The notes: a model not told the origin generated them from the letters alone. A DNA stretch of 64,000 nucleotides from an uncultured Lachnospiraceae bacterium (GCA_947174015.1 CAMWHJ010000002.1:1-64000), one strand, 5' to 3'; positions 17,654 to 27,502 are shown, numbered from the stretch's first letter. Numbers and translations are program-made.

Positions 17654-18798
17654 AATCTCATTTCCTTTACATAATTGCATAGCTGTTCTGGTGTCATTGC
17701 CCCCACAAAGGCTCCTTTGTCAGCCAGTTTTTGCCCCATCGCTCTGTCATAGGCAGGATTCGCTTCTCTGTCCAAGGCGGTGAGAAACATCACCTTGCAG
17801 CCGCTTCCGATTAAGTCCCCACATTTTTTCTCCAGGAAAAATTCACTCTCACCTTCGTACAAATCCGTCACTACCACCACTATGGTTTTCTGTGGTTCTT
17901 CGCACAGCTCTTCACAATAGGATAATGCTTTCCCTATATTGGTTCCTCCGCCTAACTGCATTCCCATCAGTACCTCCACCGGTTCATCCACATATCCGCT
18001 TAAATCCACGATATTTGTATCAAAAATAATCAGCTTTGTCCGAAGCATTGGAAGCTTTGCAAAGATACCTGCCATCACTGCACTGTAAATAATGGAATCG
18101 GTCATAGAACCACTCTCATCCACTGCAATGATCATATGATATTTGTTGTGTTCTCTTGTTCTGCTGCTGAAAACCAGATCTTTGAGCAGAATTTGATTCT
18201 TCTCCCTGTCATAATGTTTTAAATTCTTCTGTATGGTTTTCTTAATATCAAAATTCCGCATAGATTTTACGTGGGAGGGCATATTTCTGTTTAACTTTCC
18301 CAACATGGATTTCTCGAGCTGTGTTTCCATCTGTTTGGTAAGCTCTTCTACAATTTTTGCCACAATTTTTTTCGCTTCCAAAATCACATCGCTTTTCATC
18401 AAATGTTTAAACTGCAAAATCATTTTCAATAAATCCATATTGGGTTCCATCTGTGCTAAAACCTCTTTGTCTGTCAACAGTTCTGTCAAGTGAAAATGCT
18501 CCAATGCCTGTTTTTCTAACACATCCACGGTCTTTTTGGGAAACAGTTTCCGAACATTTCCAATCCAGTCTGCCACATAGGGCTGTGAATTTCCATTTCC
18601 CCCTCCACGCATCAAGCCATCCCCGTATTCCATCTCATAGAGGTAATCCAAAGTATCTTCCATGCTTTCATAGGCACTGACCGACTGTCCACCCCAAAAA
18701 TCTCCCTCTGTAAAGGGAATATGGTTTGCCGCATTTTTTCCAAGAATCAGCCTCCATTTATTTAGATTTTCTGCATTTTTCTGCTCTAATCCTTTCAA
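17650..18798 (-). CDS. vWA-domain protein (YehP/CoxE-like)
   Basis: A 382-aa protein with a C-terminal von Willebrand A domain. The MIDAS metal site is complete: DESGS (DxSxS) in IIAVDESGSMTDS, the threonine in LGGGTNIGKAL and the aspartate in VVTDLYEG. MoxR ATPases usually act together with such vWA partners as metal-dependent chaperone pairs. The start is taken as TTG at 18798, behind GAGGGG with 8 nt spacing and sharing TTGA with the stop of the upstream gene. The earlier in-frame ATG at 18831 lacks a ribosome binding site. It is tightly coupled on both sides. Confidence 0.85.
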   Translation of the reverse strand: MKGLEQKNAENLNKWRLILGKNAANHIPFTEGDFWGGQSVSAYESMEDTLDYLYEMEYGDGLMRGGGNGNSQPYVADWIGNVRKLFPKKTVDVLEKQALEHFHLTELLTDKEVLAQMEPNMDLLKMILQFKHLMKSDVILEAKKIVAKIVEELTKQMETQLEKSMLGKLNRNMPSHVKSMRNFDIKKTIQKNLKHYDREKNQILLKDLVFSSRTREHNKYHMIIAVDESGSMTDSIIYSAVMAGIFAKLPMLRTKLIIFDTNIVDLSGYVDEPVEVLMGMQLGGGTNIGKALSYCEELCEEPQKTIVVVVTDLYEGESEFFLEKKCGDLIGSGCKVMFLTALDREANPAYDRAMGQKLADKGAFVGAMTPEQLCNYVKEMRL

Positions 18799-21224
18799 CT
18801 GAGTTTCCCCTCTTTCTCCATATCTGCACAAATTTCCTTCTCCAATGCAATTCCTGTTGGGTATGTCTCTTCATATATCTGAAAAACTTTCGTAAATGTT
18901 CCTGCCTGCTTTCCATACAAAAGAGAGACTTTTTCTGCAACTTTGTCAATTTCTGCCGGCAGAAAATAACTGAATGCAAGGCGCAATTCCGGCAGCACTT
19001 CCATAAATCCATCTGCCGGCAAGGATGCCAGCAAGGTATCTGTCATTCGGATAAATTCATCTCCCACCAATACCATATCTCTGGCAGTATAAAACAATCC
19101 CCGCAAAAATGCAGCTCCCTGCTGCCGCACAGTTTCACTTCCTGTCAGATATCCACGCAGTGCATTCTGAATCTCTGATTTATAAGAAGTTTCTTCTCCA
19201 TACAACATACCAAGGATTGCACCATATACTGAGGCTTCCGGATCCTTTGCCTGTATCATCTCGGTAAAGCTGTCTATCAACTGCTCACATTCTCCTTCCA
19301 GTACTTCTGACACATTTCCTTCTGCTGCCATGCTATACAGCATTTTAAAAATTTTAATACATTCTTTTGACTGTTCCTCATCCACATGAATCATAGAAGG
19401 CAGGAGCAGCAGCAGCTTTTGAAAGGACAATTTTAAAAAACGGATATCACATTCCAGTTTTATGCGATACAGTCTTTTCAGTGACATCATTGTCCGAAAG
19501 TAGTAAATTCCCTTTCCTAAAGAAAAGAAATCTCCATCCTGAAAAATAATTTCTTCCATTCGTCTGGCAAACTTCATACTATCATCAAGTCCCATCAAAA
19601 AGCTTTCTACATACAACTTGGCAGCATCCCTGCACCTTGTCACCTCCTGCAGCCGATTTGCCAGTATCACCTTACAGGCTTCCTCCACCGTAGCACCATA
19701 GACGGTGGCATCAATCAGGGCAGCATCGGTCTGGACACTGCGTTTATATTTCCAGAGTTCCCGCACACGGCTCCGGTCTGTATTCTCCACAATATCAAAC
19801 CCTTTGATCTTTATCGCAAACTGGGTTCCCAGAAAATTAATACGGTGGAAAAAACGGCTTATCTCCATATGGCGGGGTTTCGCATAAATATCCAGTTCCA
19901 GCTTTTTCTCAATGACACTTTGTATCTTAAGCTTATATTGTTCACAGTGCCTTTCAAAATCCTCTATTAACGGGGATTTTCCAGCCGCATGGCACAGCGT
20001 TCCGACTTTGTCTCCCGTAGCCAGCTTGGATAAAATTTTTACAGGCTGGTCACTGACTGCATTTTTTTCTCCTTTCACAAAACAACTGGTGACACTGTCA
20101 TAAAGCTCATATAGTCCCGGTGCTTTCTTATCACGCAGCATTGCCAGTCCTTCATACATGGCAGCCGCTGAGGCAATATCCGCCATGGTAACCAGCAAAC
20201 GCTCTTTCCCTGCTGCCTTTCCACATCGTAACAGCATATCCAGCACCGTTTCTTTATAAGCCTCTGTTTCTTTCCGATTTCCCCCATGGGATTTCTCAAG
20301 TTTCTGCCACACTGCCTCATAAAATCCCGGATTCTGCATTCCTGAGGCATATCCGTTTAAGGCATCTGCTGCCTCAAGGGAATATGGTATGGCATACACA
20401 TTTTGTGTATTCTCATCCCAAAGGTGCAGCTTGATTTCTTCCAGTTTTTCGCTCCCATTCACATATTCATATAATCCCGGTGTGTGAAATCCCCCGGTGA
20501 CTACCAACACACGCTGGTACTCTTTTAATGCTTTTTTTATCTGCACTGCCATATATTGTTCCCGCACCAGACATCCATCTGCTTCCATCTGTTCCGTTGG
20601 AGTACTATTTCTGGATAAATAACAGTAGGACATCATTCTGGCAACAAATTCTTCTGTGGAAACAGCCAATCCGTCAATCTCGAAAAAATTTTCCCAAAAC
20701 TCATCAAAATGACGCATGCCTGTCTTCTCACAGAGTTGCTTTCGGATATCATTTTCGGAAAGATAATAGTCATCATTGTAACTTTGAACGTTTCGTTTTA
20801 TCCGCAATCCTGTGTTTTGGGCGGTATGTGCCAAAATCTCTCCATAGGGCAAATCAATAAATTTTGCCTGGATTCCCCTTTTCTTTGCCTCCCGCAATGC
20901 CTGATATTCCGGTGAGGTTTCAAGAAACGGATAATAGCATTTGTAATGTGCTGCCTCTTCACTGACTGCCTTTTCCATGTCTTTATAAAAGTAATAGAAG
21001 GCTATCGGAAGAATGGTCTCTTCATCTGTCAGTACAGGGATCAGATGATTGGCATTCTGGGGTCCCTCCACCAGAATACAGTCCGGCTGGTAACTTTCTA
21101 TGGTCTTTCGCAAATGATAGGAGCATACCGGACTGTGGTGCCGGATGGGAAAATAAAGTACCGGCTTCGTTTCATCAAAGGGAATTATCTTAAATATTTC
21201 TTTGTCTCGTAGAATTTTTTCCAT
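18795..21224 (-). CDS. DUF5682 protein (YehM-like)
   Basis: An 809-aa protein. The N-terminal signature FPIRHHSPVCSYHL and the following ILVEGPQNA match the DUF5682 family, whose best known member is E. coli YehM. A large helical C-terminal part carries no recognised motif. The enzymatic activity is unknown; the conserved RHHSP and EGP residues suggest an active site (inference). It overlaps the MoxR gene by 40 bases and the vWA gene by 4, the tightest packing in the operon. Confidence 0.82.
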   Translation of the reverse strand: MEKILRDKEIFKIIPFDETKPVLYFPIRHHSPVCSYHLRKTIESYQPDCILVEGPQNANHLIPVLTDEETILPIAFYYFYKDMEKAVSEEAAHYKCYYPFLETSPEYQALREAKKRGIQAKFIDLPYGEILAHTAQNTGLRIKRNVQSYNDDYYLSENDIRKQLCEKTGMRHFDEFWENFFEIDGLAVSTEEFVARMMSYCYLSRNSTPTEQMEADGCLVREQYMAVQIKKALKEYQRVLVVTGGFHTPGLYEYVNGSEKLEEIKLHLWDENTQNVYAIPYSLEAADALNGYASGMQNPGFYEAVWQKLEKSHGGNRKETEAYKETVLDMLLRCGKAAGKERLLVTMADIASAAAMYEGLAMLRDKKAPGLYELYDSVTSCFVKGEKNAVSDQPVKILSKLATGDKVGTLCHAAGKSPLIEDFERHCEQYKLKIQSVIEKKLELDIYAKPRHMEISRFFHRINFLGTQFAIKIKGFDIVENTDRSRVRELWKYKRSVQTDAALIDATVYGATVEEACKVILANRLQEVTRCRDAAKLYVESFLMGLDDSMKFARRMEEIIFQDGDFFSLGKGIYYFRTMMSLKRLYRIKLECDIRFLKLSFQKLLLLLPSMIHVDEEQSKECIKIFKMLYSMAAEGNVSEVLEGECEQLIDSFTEMIQAKDPEASVYGAILGMLYGEETSYKSEIQNALRGYLTGSETVRQQGAAFLRGLFYTARDMVLVGDEFIRMTDTLLASLPADGFMEVLPELRLAFSYFLPAEIDKVAEKVSLLYGKQAGTFTKVFQIYEETYPTGIALEKEICADMEKEGKLS

Positions 21225-22294
21225 ATGCCGCCAACTTTCTCTGATTTTTCTTTCACCACTGTGTGAAAATATCCTTTTAACTTTTCTAAATCCTCTCTGG
21301 AATCCTTGCAGACAGCATTACAGATATTCTGTGTCAGATTGCTCAGATTCTGTACATCCTCTTCATAGTACCAGGCATTTGCAAGGGTCTGATAATAAAC
21401 AGATACTGCCTCAGCAGTGCTCATAACCGCAGCGGGCTTGTCTATTTTTATGCCGCTTTCAGAGATTCCTTCTCTTAATTCATGGTAGGTGGCGGCTAAC
21501 AATTCTGCCACATCGGTATCTACCGGCATGTCGATATGATTCTCCAATGCAATTTGCTCCACTTCTTTTATAATAATCTCTTTTTCCAACGAAACATCCC
21601 GCACCGGTGTTACCGTCTCAAAATTAAATCTTCGCTTGAGGGCACTGGACATCTCATTTACTCCTTTGTCACGGGTATTGGCAGTGCCGATAATATTAAA
21701 TCCCGGTTTGGCAAACAGCAGTCCATTCTCCTCTAATTCAGGGATATTCAGTACCTTGTCACTCATAACCGAGATGAGACTGTCCTGTATCTCTGCCGGA
21801 GTTCTGGTAATCTCTTCAAACCTTGTGATTTTTCCCTGAGACATTCCCACATAAAGGGGAGATGGCACAAGTGCTTCTTTGACAGGACCCTTTGCCAACA
21901 GCAATGCATAATTCCAACTGTATTTAATCATATCTTCTGTGGTGCCTGCGGTTCCCTGTATGGTATTGGTACTGATACCACTGATGGCGGCGGATAACAA
22001 TTCTGACAGCATGGTTTTTGCAGTGCCCGGTTCGCCTACCAGCATCAAACCCCGGTTACCTGCCAGAGTGATAATGCAGCGTTCCACTAAGGCATCATTG
22101 CCAAAGAATTTTTTGGTGATATGGATAGTTTCGCCATTGTATGTAAGGGGTTTGGGGGAACCCAGAATAAAGGTTCTCACTGATTTTGGGGATAACTGCC
22201 AATTTTCCGGTCTGCGGGCAGTATCCGTGGCTTTTAGGGCAGTCAGTTCTCTTTCATATCTGATTTCTACAGGGGGTTTTATGTATTTTTCCAT
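21185..22294 (-). CDS. MoxR-family AAA+ ATPase (YehL-like)
   Basis: A 369-aa AAA+ ATPase with Walker A GEPGTAKTM, Walker B region RFEEITRTPAEIQDSL, sensor 1 IIGTANTRDKG and arginine-finger region SSALKRRFNFE. This is the likely motor of the MoxR/vWA/SWIM/DUF5682/DUF4132 operon. The ATG at 22294 is preferred because GGAG lies 7-8 nt upstream; the in-frame ATG at 22309 has no spaced site. It is the first gene of the operon, with a promoter-like sequence at 22326-22354. Confidence 0.87.
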   Translation of the reverse strand: MEKYIKPPVEIRYERELTALKATDTARRPENWQLSPKSVRTFILGSPKPLTYNGETIHITKKFFGNDALVERCIITLAGNRGLMLVGEPGTAKTMLSELLSAAISGISTNTIQGTAGTTEDMIKYSWNYALLLAKGPVKEALVPSPLYVGMSQGKITRFEEITRTPAEIQDSLISVMSDKVLNIPELEENGLLFAKPGFNIIGTANTRDKGVNEMSSALKRRFNFETVTPVRDVSLEKEIIIKEVEQIALENHIDMPVDTDVAELLAATYHELREGISESGIKIDKPAAVMSTAEAVSVYYQTLANAWYYEEDVQNLSNLTQNICNAVCKDSREDLEKLKGYFHTVVKEKSEKVGGIWKKFYETKKYLR

Positions 22295-22325
22295 GTGTAT
22301 TCTCCTCATAATGATTGATACACTT

Positions 22326-22354
22326 ATTTTAATCTATTGGGGAAGATCTTACAA
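22326..22354 (-). promoter_or_regulatory. Sigma-A-like promoter for the MoxR operon
   Basis: On the minus strand, -35 TTGTAA (22349-22354) is separated by 17 nt from -10 TAAAAT (22326-22331). It is about 30 bp upstream of the MoxR start codon, which fits the leader length of a leading gene. Confidence 0.5.
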
Positions 22355-22400
22355 TGAGAAAATAGCAAAGCAATTTTGTGCATTTTTTGCTATTAAAATT

Positions 22401-22596
22401 TTTGCTTGAAAACAGGCAATCATACTGCTTTGCTGTTTGGTTCCTTGAAATATTACACCTATGAGAATTGTATCGCAATAGTTAGAAGCACGTAATCAAA
22501 TTGCTTCACAACTTGGCTGCTTCAGATTATAAATTTTTGCGTTGTAATATCTTTTTTGGACTGTGCGTCGAATGCACAGTCCAACGCGAACATATG
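22401..22596. repeat. Degenerate composite of MITE hairpin modules
   Basis: This gap between the MoxR operon and the ABC exporter holds no gene. It contains a perfect 9-bp hairpin GGACTGTGC/GCACAGTCC (22558-22566 with 22574-22582), equivalent to the right hairpin of the MITE. Two diverged copies of the GCAATCAAACTG hairpin module (about 22416 and 22491) match one inside the copy at 61420-61630. Clear GTAA ends or target duplications were not found, so it looks like an old, decayed element. Confidence 0.5.
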
Positions 22597-22610
22597 TTTA
22601 TTTGTTTGTT

Positions 22611-23501
22611 TCATTGACTGCTTTCTGTTCCTTGAAAGCTCTGAAGATACATATATGCATCTTCCAGTGACACAGTGGATGCAAAGCAATCCATGTTTGG
22701 TTTTTGTTCACTGATAATTTTTACCTGCATACCATTCCTGTCATATTGCTTTGAAGAAACGCAGTATTCTCTTTCCAATACTCTGGCTTCTTCTTCATTT
22801 TTCACATGACAAATCCATATATGCCCTTTTGCTTCCTCTAAAATTTCTTTCACAAAACCCGAATATAGAAAGCTCCCTTTTTTCATAATGGATAATTGAC
22901 TGCAGGTTGCTGCTAAATCTTCCACCACATGGGTGGAAAACAGGATGGTTCTTCCCACAGAAAAATCCACCAGCAGATTGCGGATGCGGATGCGTTCCTC
23001 CGGATCTAACCCTGTGGTGGGCTCATCCACAATTAAAAAATCTGGTTCTGTCAGTAATGCCTGTATCAATCCAACTCTGCGCTTCATACCCCCGGACAGT
23101 TGTCTGTTTTTCTTTTTCTGATGTTCTTTCAGGCTTGTTTTTTCCAAATAAAAATCCACTCTGTCTCTGCAAAGCTTTGCCGGAACACCTGATAACTCGC
23201 CCATATACAACAGACTTTCCCTTACGGTCAGATTCGGATATAAATTTAGCTCCTGTGGCAGATATCCGATTTTTTTCTGAATCTCCTGATAATGTTTTTC
23301 TTCATAAACCACACCATCGATTGTGACAGTTCCTGTAGTGGGCTTCAATATAGTAGTCAGGACACGCATCAGTGTCGTTTTCCCTGCCCCGTTTTCTCCA
23401 AGAAGCCCATAAATACCTTGGGGAATTTCCAGATTCACATGATTGACCGCCACATTTCCATTTCTGAATTTTACTGATACATCTTTTAAAATAATACTCA
23501 T
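22611..23501 (-). CDS. ABC transporter ATP-binding protein (ABC-2 type)
   Basis: A 296-aa ATPase with Walker A GLLGENGAGKTT, signature LSGGMKRRVGL, Walker B FLIVDEPTTGLDPEE and the switch histidine in ILFSTHVVED. The C-terminal ~80 residues resemble the extension of antibiotic or peptide exporters. The start is ATG at 23501 behind AGAGGA. Its permease lies 4 bp upstream, and a two-component system precedes the pair, an arrangement common for inducible exporters. The substrate is unknown. Confidence 0.88.
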   Translation of the reverse strand: MSIILKDVSVKFRNGNVAVNHVNLEIPQGIYGLLGENGAGKTTLMRVLTTILKPTTGTVTIDGVVYEEKHYQEIQKKIGYLPQELNLYPNLTVRESLLYMGELSGVPAKLCRDRVDFYLEKTSLKEHQKKKNRQLSGGMKRRVGLIQALLTEPDFLIVDEPTTGLDPEERIRIRNLLVDFSVGRTILFSTHVVEDLAATCSQLSIMKKGSFLYSGFVKEILEEAKGHIWICHVKNEEEARVLEREYCVSSKQYDRNGMQVKIISEQKPNMDCFASTVSLEDAYMYLQSFQGTESSQ

Positions 23502-23505
23502 ACGA

Positions 23506-25380
23506 TTATCCTCTTTTCTTTATAATTACCGGAACCACCACAAGCAAGATCACTGCCCCAGCCATTCCTACAATTTCTCCCCAAACCCAATCCAGATTGC
23601 ATGTCTGATTCAAGTCTCGGAAAACATAGGAAAACACGTTATATTTTCCAAAAAACTCCTCGCCCCCTTTGGAATACAGCATCAGCCATAACATAATGGC
23701 TCCTCCAATACCTGCCCAACTGCTGCGAAGCAGATTTGTTATGGTCATGGCGAGTGTACTCCAAAACAGAATGGTAACCATAAGGGCAAACAGATACCAT
23801 CCATATTCCTGTATCATGGAAATTTCTCTGTCATTATAAGGGTGCTGCCAGAAAAAGAAAAAATATCCCACAGCTCCCACCAGCCATAAATACAGAATCT
23901 GTATCATAAGTCTTCGATAAATTACCTTTCCTCTTTTCCCTATGGAAATCATAGAAAATACCTCGCCCCGTTTTTCATTCCACTCACAGAGATAAGTGTC
24001 GGCACAAAAAACGATGGCTAACAACCCCTGATATGGTTCAATGGACAAACCAATTTCATCTATGGTGGTAATTCCTCTGACCATACTCAAAAGAACCACG
24101 AATACAAGGGAATATGCCAGTTTGTATCCGGGCAGACAAATTTTTATTTCCTGTGCAAGAACGCCTCTGGTGTTCTTGCTGCGGGACGTGTGTCGTGCTG
24201 TGCACGACATCATTCTTATGCATGCCCCTGCAATTCGCCAAAAGCTATTCAGATGGGGATGGACCCCATTCTGATATACTCTTCTCCTGTTCCATACGAA
24301 AACACTGAGTGCCACAATCACCCCTGAGGCAATGAGCAGGAATGTCTGATTCATTGCTGCCATAGGCGGTGGCGTTGTTTCCAGAAAATCCCCCGGAAAT
24401 CTTACCATGATAGCCAGCGGTCTTCCAAAATATCCAAAATTGCCCTCTGCATCTCGGCTTCCCATATTGGAATAAAGCATATAGAGAACCAAAAGCGGTG
24501 CTGCCGGCAGCGGATTTTTAAAAATCAGTGCTATCATTGCATATACGCAGGTAATCATAAGCATATTGGGCAATATGTATATGACTGCCTGAAGGACAAA
24601 ATCAAAGATGTTCACAGGCAGCCCTGCATTTTTTCCATGTACTTCACACAACAGTCCAAACAGTATTGTAAAAATTCCCCAGACCATAAGCATAACGGAA
24701 AAACCCCCTGCAATTTTTCCGTTCACATAAGAGATTGGCTTTATGGGTTTTGTGTGTAAAAGTTCATACATATCCTTCCTGCTGTCTCTTAAAAATAGAA
24801 ATGCCAGTAAAATCACAGAAAAGAATCCCAAAAATAATCCGGAAAAATCTGCAAATTTTCTTGCAAAATACCATGAATAGCTGTGATCTTCCATTTTTTT
24901 CCTGATATAAGAATTTGCTTCCTCCAGATCTGCCTTACGCACTCTTGCTACCGTATTATAATAATAGTCAAAAACAAAAAACTCATTTTCATATGCTTCT
25001 CCAAACAAACAATCCAGTTCCTCATCAATCTTGTCAACCACTGTGTTCTTTCGCCGGATGTTCTGTATTACGCTTTGCACCTGCTCTTTTGGCAGCTTTC
25101 TTTCCTGAATTAAGTACTGCTCTGTCAGTTGAAGTGCCAATTCCCTCCTTTCTTCCTCTGTACATGAAAGGTATCCATCCAAAATACTTACATCTGCCAC
25201 TTCTTCTGGTTCCAATGGTTCTAAGGTCAACTCTTGTATTTCCTGCTCTGATGCAAAATAATGGAGCTGCAGATATGGGTTTAAAATTTGAAATAGTTGT
25301 GCGAGGATCACAATGATACCCAGCCACAAAATCGGGTTTTTGAGATAATTTTTTATCTCTTGTTTTACAATGGTTTTCAT
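23506..25380 (-). CDS. ABC-2 type permease
   Basis: A 624-aa membrane protein. The first membrane helix is near residues 17-36, a large extracellular segment follows (about residues 40-180), then roughly ten more hydrophobic helices in two groups, such as LFLGFFSVILLAFLFL and AGAVILLVVVPVII at the C-terminus. It forms an exporter with the ATPase encoded 4 bp downstream. The long outside loop between helices 1 and 2 is typical of ABC-2 permeases that handle peptides or lipids; no substrate can be assigned. Confidence 0.82.
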   Translation of the reverse strand: MKTIVKQEIKNYLKNPILWLGIIVILAQLFQILNPYLQLHYFASEQEIQELTLEPLEPEEVADVSILDGYLSCTEEERRELALQLTEQYLIQERKLPKEQVQSVIQNIRRKNTVVDKIDEELDCLFGEAYENEFFVFDYYYNTVARVRKADLEEANSYIRKKMEDHSYSWYFARKFADFSGLFLGFFSVILLAFLFLRDSRKDMYELLHTKPIKPISYVNGKIAGGFSVMLMVWGIFTILFGLLCEVHGKNAGLPVNIFDFVLQAVIYILPNMLMITCVYAMIALIFKNPLPAAPLLVLYMLYSNMGSRDAEGNFGYFGRPLAIMVRFPGDFLETTPPPMAAMNQTFLLIASGVIVALSVFVWNRRRVYQNGVHPHLNSFWRIAGACIRMMSCTARHTSRSKNTRGVLAQEIKICLPGYKLAYSLVFVVLLSMVRGITTIDEIGLSIEPYQGLLAIVFCADTYLCEWNEKRGEVFSMISIGKRGKVIYRRLMIQILYLWLVGAVGYFFFFWQHPYNDREISMIQEYGWYLFALMVTILFWSTLAMTITNLLRSSWAGIGGAIMLWLMLYSKGGEEFFGKYNVFSYVFRDLNQTCNLDWVWGEIVGMAGAVILLVVVPVIIKKRG

Positions 25381-25476
25381 ATTCTACCGCCTTTCCTTTT
25401 TCTATTCGTTCCTTTCTCTCCATTTTTCCTTACCACTCCTCCCTTGACATTTCTAAGGATAGCAGGCAAATCACAA

Positions 25477-25515
25477 CAAAAAAACAATGCAGGTTAATTT
25501 TCTGCATTGTTTTTC
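25477..25515 (-). terminator. Intrinsic terminator after the histidine kinase
   Basis: The stem ACAATGCAG (25484-25492) pairs with CTGCATTGT (25502-25510), loop 9 nt, followed on the minus strand by a run of seven T. It separates the two-component genes from the ABC genes, so the exporter probably has its own promoter within 25381-25476. Confidence 0.75.
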
Positions 25516-25522
25516 TATTGTT

Positions 25523-26701
25523 TTATAAAGAAAATATCGCTTTTACCATTGCTCCCCCTGCTTCGGAATTTCCAGTTAATAATTTTCCTCCATGCTTCTC
25601 GCAGTACAGGCGGCTGATATACATTCCTAAGCCAAAATGTTCCAGATCATCCTGATTATTGGAATGATAATAGGCTTTTGTAATAATTTCAGCTTCCTCT
25701 GAAAAACCACATCCATCATCCAGTATGGTGATTTCCAGCCTCTGTTCCTTTGCCACTACATCCACTTTAATGATATTCTTAGCATAAGAAAATGCGTTGC
25801 CAAAGAGATTTTCAGATGCTTCCATAATCATATCCAAATCCATTGCAGCCTCTTCCCTATGGAAATAGAATTGAATCTCTGCTGTTTTATGGGTTTCTTT
25901 TTCCAAAGAATAAATGCTTTGCTGAATGCGGTTTCTCAGTAAATCCATAGAAGTTTGCTGCAAGTTCGGTTCCCGTTGTTCCAGCGACGACAATCTGCCC
26001 ATGGACTCTACAAAACGATTCAGCACATCAATTTGACTCATGCCATCCTGAAGCATTTCCATAAGTGCTGTTTTATCAAAACGTTCTTCTGGAAGAAATT
26101 CCAGCATCATTTCTTGATATCCGCGAAGAACAGACAGGGGCGAACGAATGTCATGTGCAATGGCTGCCCGCAGCATCTTTTGTTCCTCAATCATCTTCCA
26201 CATATGCTGATTGTTTTCGTAAAGTGCCTGCCGCATTGTCTCAAATTGCTGGCACAACGTTCCAAGTTCATCTTTATTATCATATCCAACTTGAAAATCC
26301 AATTCATTGGCTGCAATCATGTCTGAGCCGTAGGTCAGCTCCATCAATGGGGTGCTGATTTTATTCTTATAAAAAAGGAAAACTGCCATAATCATGCCTA
26401 TCACGGAAAAACAAAGGATACTATATGTCTGAACAAAATCACATATTTCAGATAAATGAGAATCCCATTCATTCATTTCATAAGAATCAGGACGGGGAAC
26501 ATCTATCACATATCCTGTCATTTGCAGATTCTCCTGTAATTCTGTGTAGATTGTCTCATCTGTATATTTCCACCAGATTTTCTGCTGTTCCCGTTCCGCA
26601 GCAAACATAGCCCATGCCCCCAGCAGGAAACTTCCTACAATGGCTATCGCCATGTATAAAATAATGGTTTTTCGGATGGAAAGATTTTTTATTTTATCCA
26701 T
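25523..26701 (-). CDS. Sensor histidine kinase
   Basis: A 392-aa membrane kinase: a helix near residues 12-35, a ~60-residue outside segment, a second helix near 95-115 (ILCFSVIGMIMAVFLFY), HAMP, and the HisKA H-box AIAHDIRSPLSVLRGY with the phosphorylated histidine. The ATPase domain has N-box ENLFGNAFSYA, DDGCGF and HFGLGMYIS. The start is ATG at 26701, inside the last codons of the response regulator (13-bp overlap) behind GGGGGA. It is probably cognate to that regulator and sensing for the ABC exporter. Confidence 0.9.
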   Translation of the reverse strand: MDKIKNLSIRKTIILYMAIAIVGSFLLGAWAMFAAEREQQKIWWKYTDETIYTELQENLQMTGYVIDVPRPDSYEMNEWDSHLSEICDFVQTYSILCFSVIGMIMAVFLFYKNKISTPLMELTYGSDMIAANELDFQVGYDNKDELGTLCQQFETMRQALYENNQHMWKMIEEQKMLRAAIAHDIRSPLSVLRGYQEMMLEFLPEERFDKTALMEMLQDGMSQIDVLNRFVESMGRLSSLEQREPNLQQTSMDLLRNRIQQSIYSLEKETHKTAEIQFYFHREEAAMDLDMIMEASENLFGNAFSYAKNIIKVDVVAKEQRLEITILDDGCGFSEEAEIITKAYYHSNNQDDLEHFGLGMYISRLYCEKHGGKLLTGNSEAGGAMVKAIFSL

Positions 26702-27363
26702 CGGTAGCCCATCCCCCAAACAGTCTCAATGTATTCCGTCTCTGTGAAATCCGCAAGTTTCTTACGAATTCGCCGGATAATTTCTGTCACCACACGACTG
26801 TCCCCCTCTCCTTCGTATCCACATACTTTTTCATAGATTCGCTCTTTCTCAAAAACCTGCCCCGGATTCATGGACAGAAATTCTAAAATACCATATTCCA
26901 GTTTGGTCAGTTCCACATATTCCATTTCTATCTGTACCTTTTTTGAAACATAATCAATCATGAGACCATTTTTGAATCGGTACTCTGGTCTTATTTTATG
27001 ACGTTCTTCCCTTTTTAAATGTGCAACAATTCGGGCATCTAACTCTTTGAGGCTAAATGGTTTTAAAATATAATCGTCTCCTCCTGAGAGCAGACCAGTG
27101 ATGCGATCCTGTTCTTCCACTCGGGCTGTGAGGAATAGGATGGGACATGATATCTTGTCCCTGATATGTCTGCATACTTCAATGCCATTGATATGAGGCA
27201 TATTGATATCCAGCAAAATCAAATCCGGATTTTGTTTGATTTTCTCCAATGCTTCCTGTCCGTTTTCAGCAGTCATCACTTGGTATCCTTTTAACTCAAA
27301 ATATCCCTGCACCATTTTTAGCAAGGCTTTGTCATCATCTACAAATAGCAGCTCATATCCCAT
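26689..27363 (-). CDS. OmpR-family response regulator
   Basis: A 224-aa protein: an N-terminal receiver (LLFVDDDKALL acidic pocket, phosphorylated Asp in LILLDINMPHINGIEV, lysine in ILKPFSLKEL) and a C-terminal winged helix (VVTEIIRRIRKKL, VWGMGYRW). The start at ATG 27363 (MGYELLFVDDD) fits the family length and follows GGTGA. The frame is open up to 27504, but that part would precede the likely transcription start set by the TGATAGAAT extended -10 (27503-27508). Predicted to regulate the adjacent exporter. Confidence 0.88.
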   Translation of the reverse strand: MGYELLFVDDDKALLKMVQGYFELKGYQVMTAENGQEALEKIKQNPDLILLDINMPHINGIEVCRHIRDKISCPILFLTARVEEQDRITGLLSGGDDYILKPFSLKELDARIVAHLKREERHKIRPEYRFKNGLMIDYVSKKVQIEMEYVELTKLEYGILEFLSMNPGQVFEKERIYEKVCGYEGEGDSRVVTEIIRRIRKKLADFTETEYIETVWGMGYRWIK

Positions 27364-27502
27364 TGCTTCATCACCTAACCATTCCTCCTGTCCAGTAATA
27401 CTATTATTATATTCGTCCGGCAAATCCTCTGCAAGATAGTGTTCGCTCATGCAATGCAAATACGACACCAAAGCAAATTTGTTGCATCTTCTCATCGGAA
27501 TC

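Noticed and set aside
22558..22582. Hairpin GGACTGTGC/GCACAGTCC read as a terminator
   Set aside because: No T-run follows on either strand; it matches the MITE hairpin instead.
25034..25423. 129-codon minus-strand frame over the ABC permease start
   Set aside because: It lies in another phase of the permease gene, whose membrane-helix pattern is clear.
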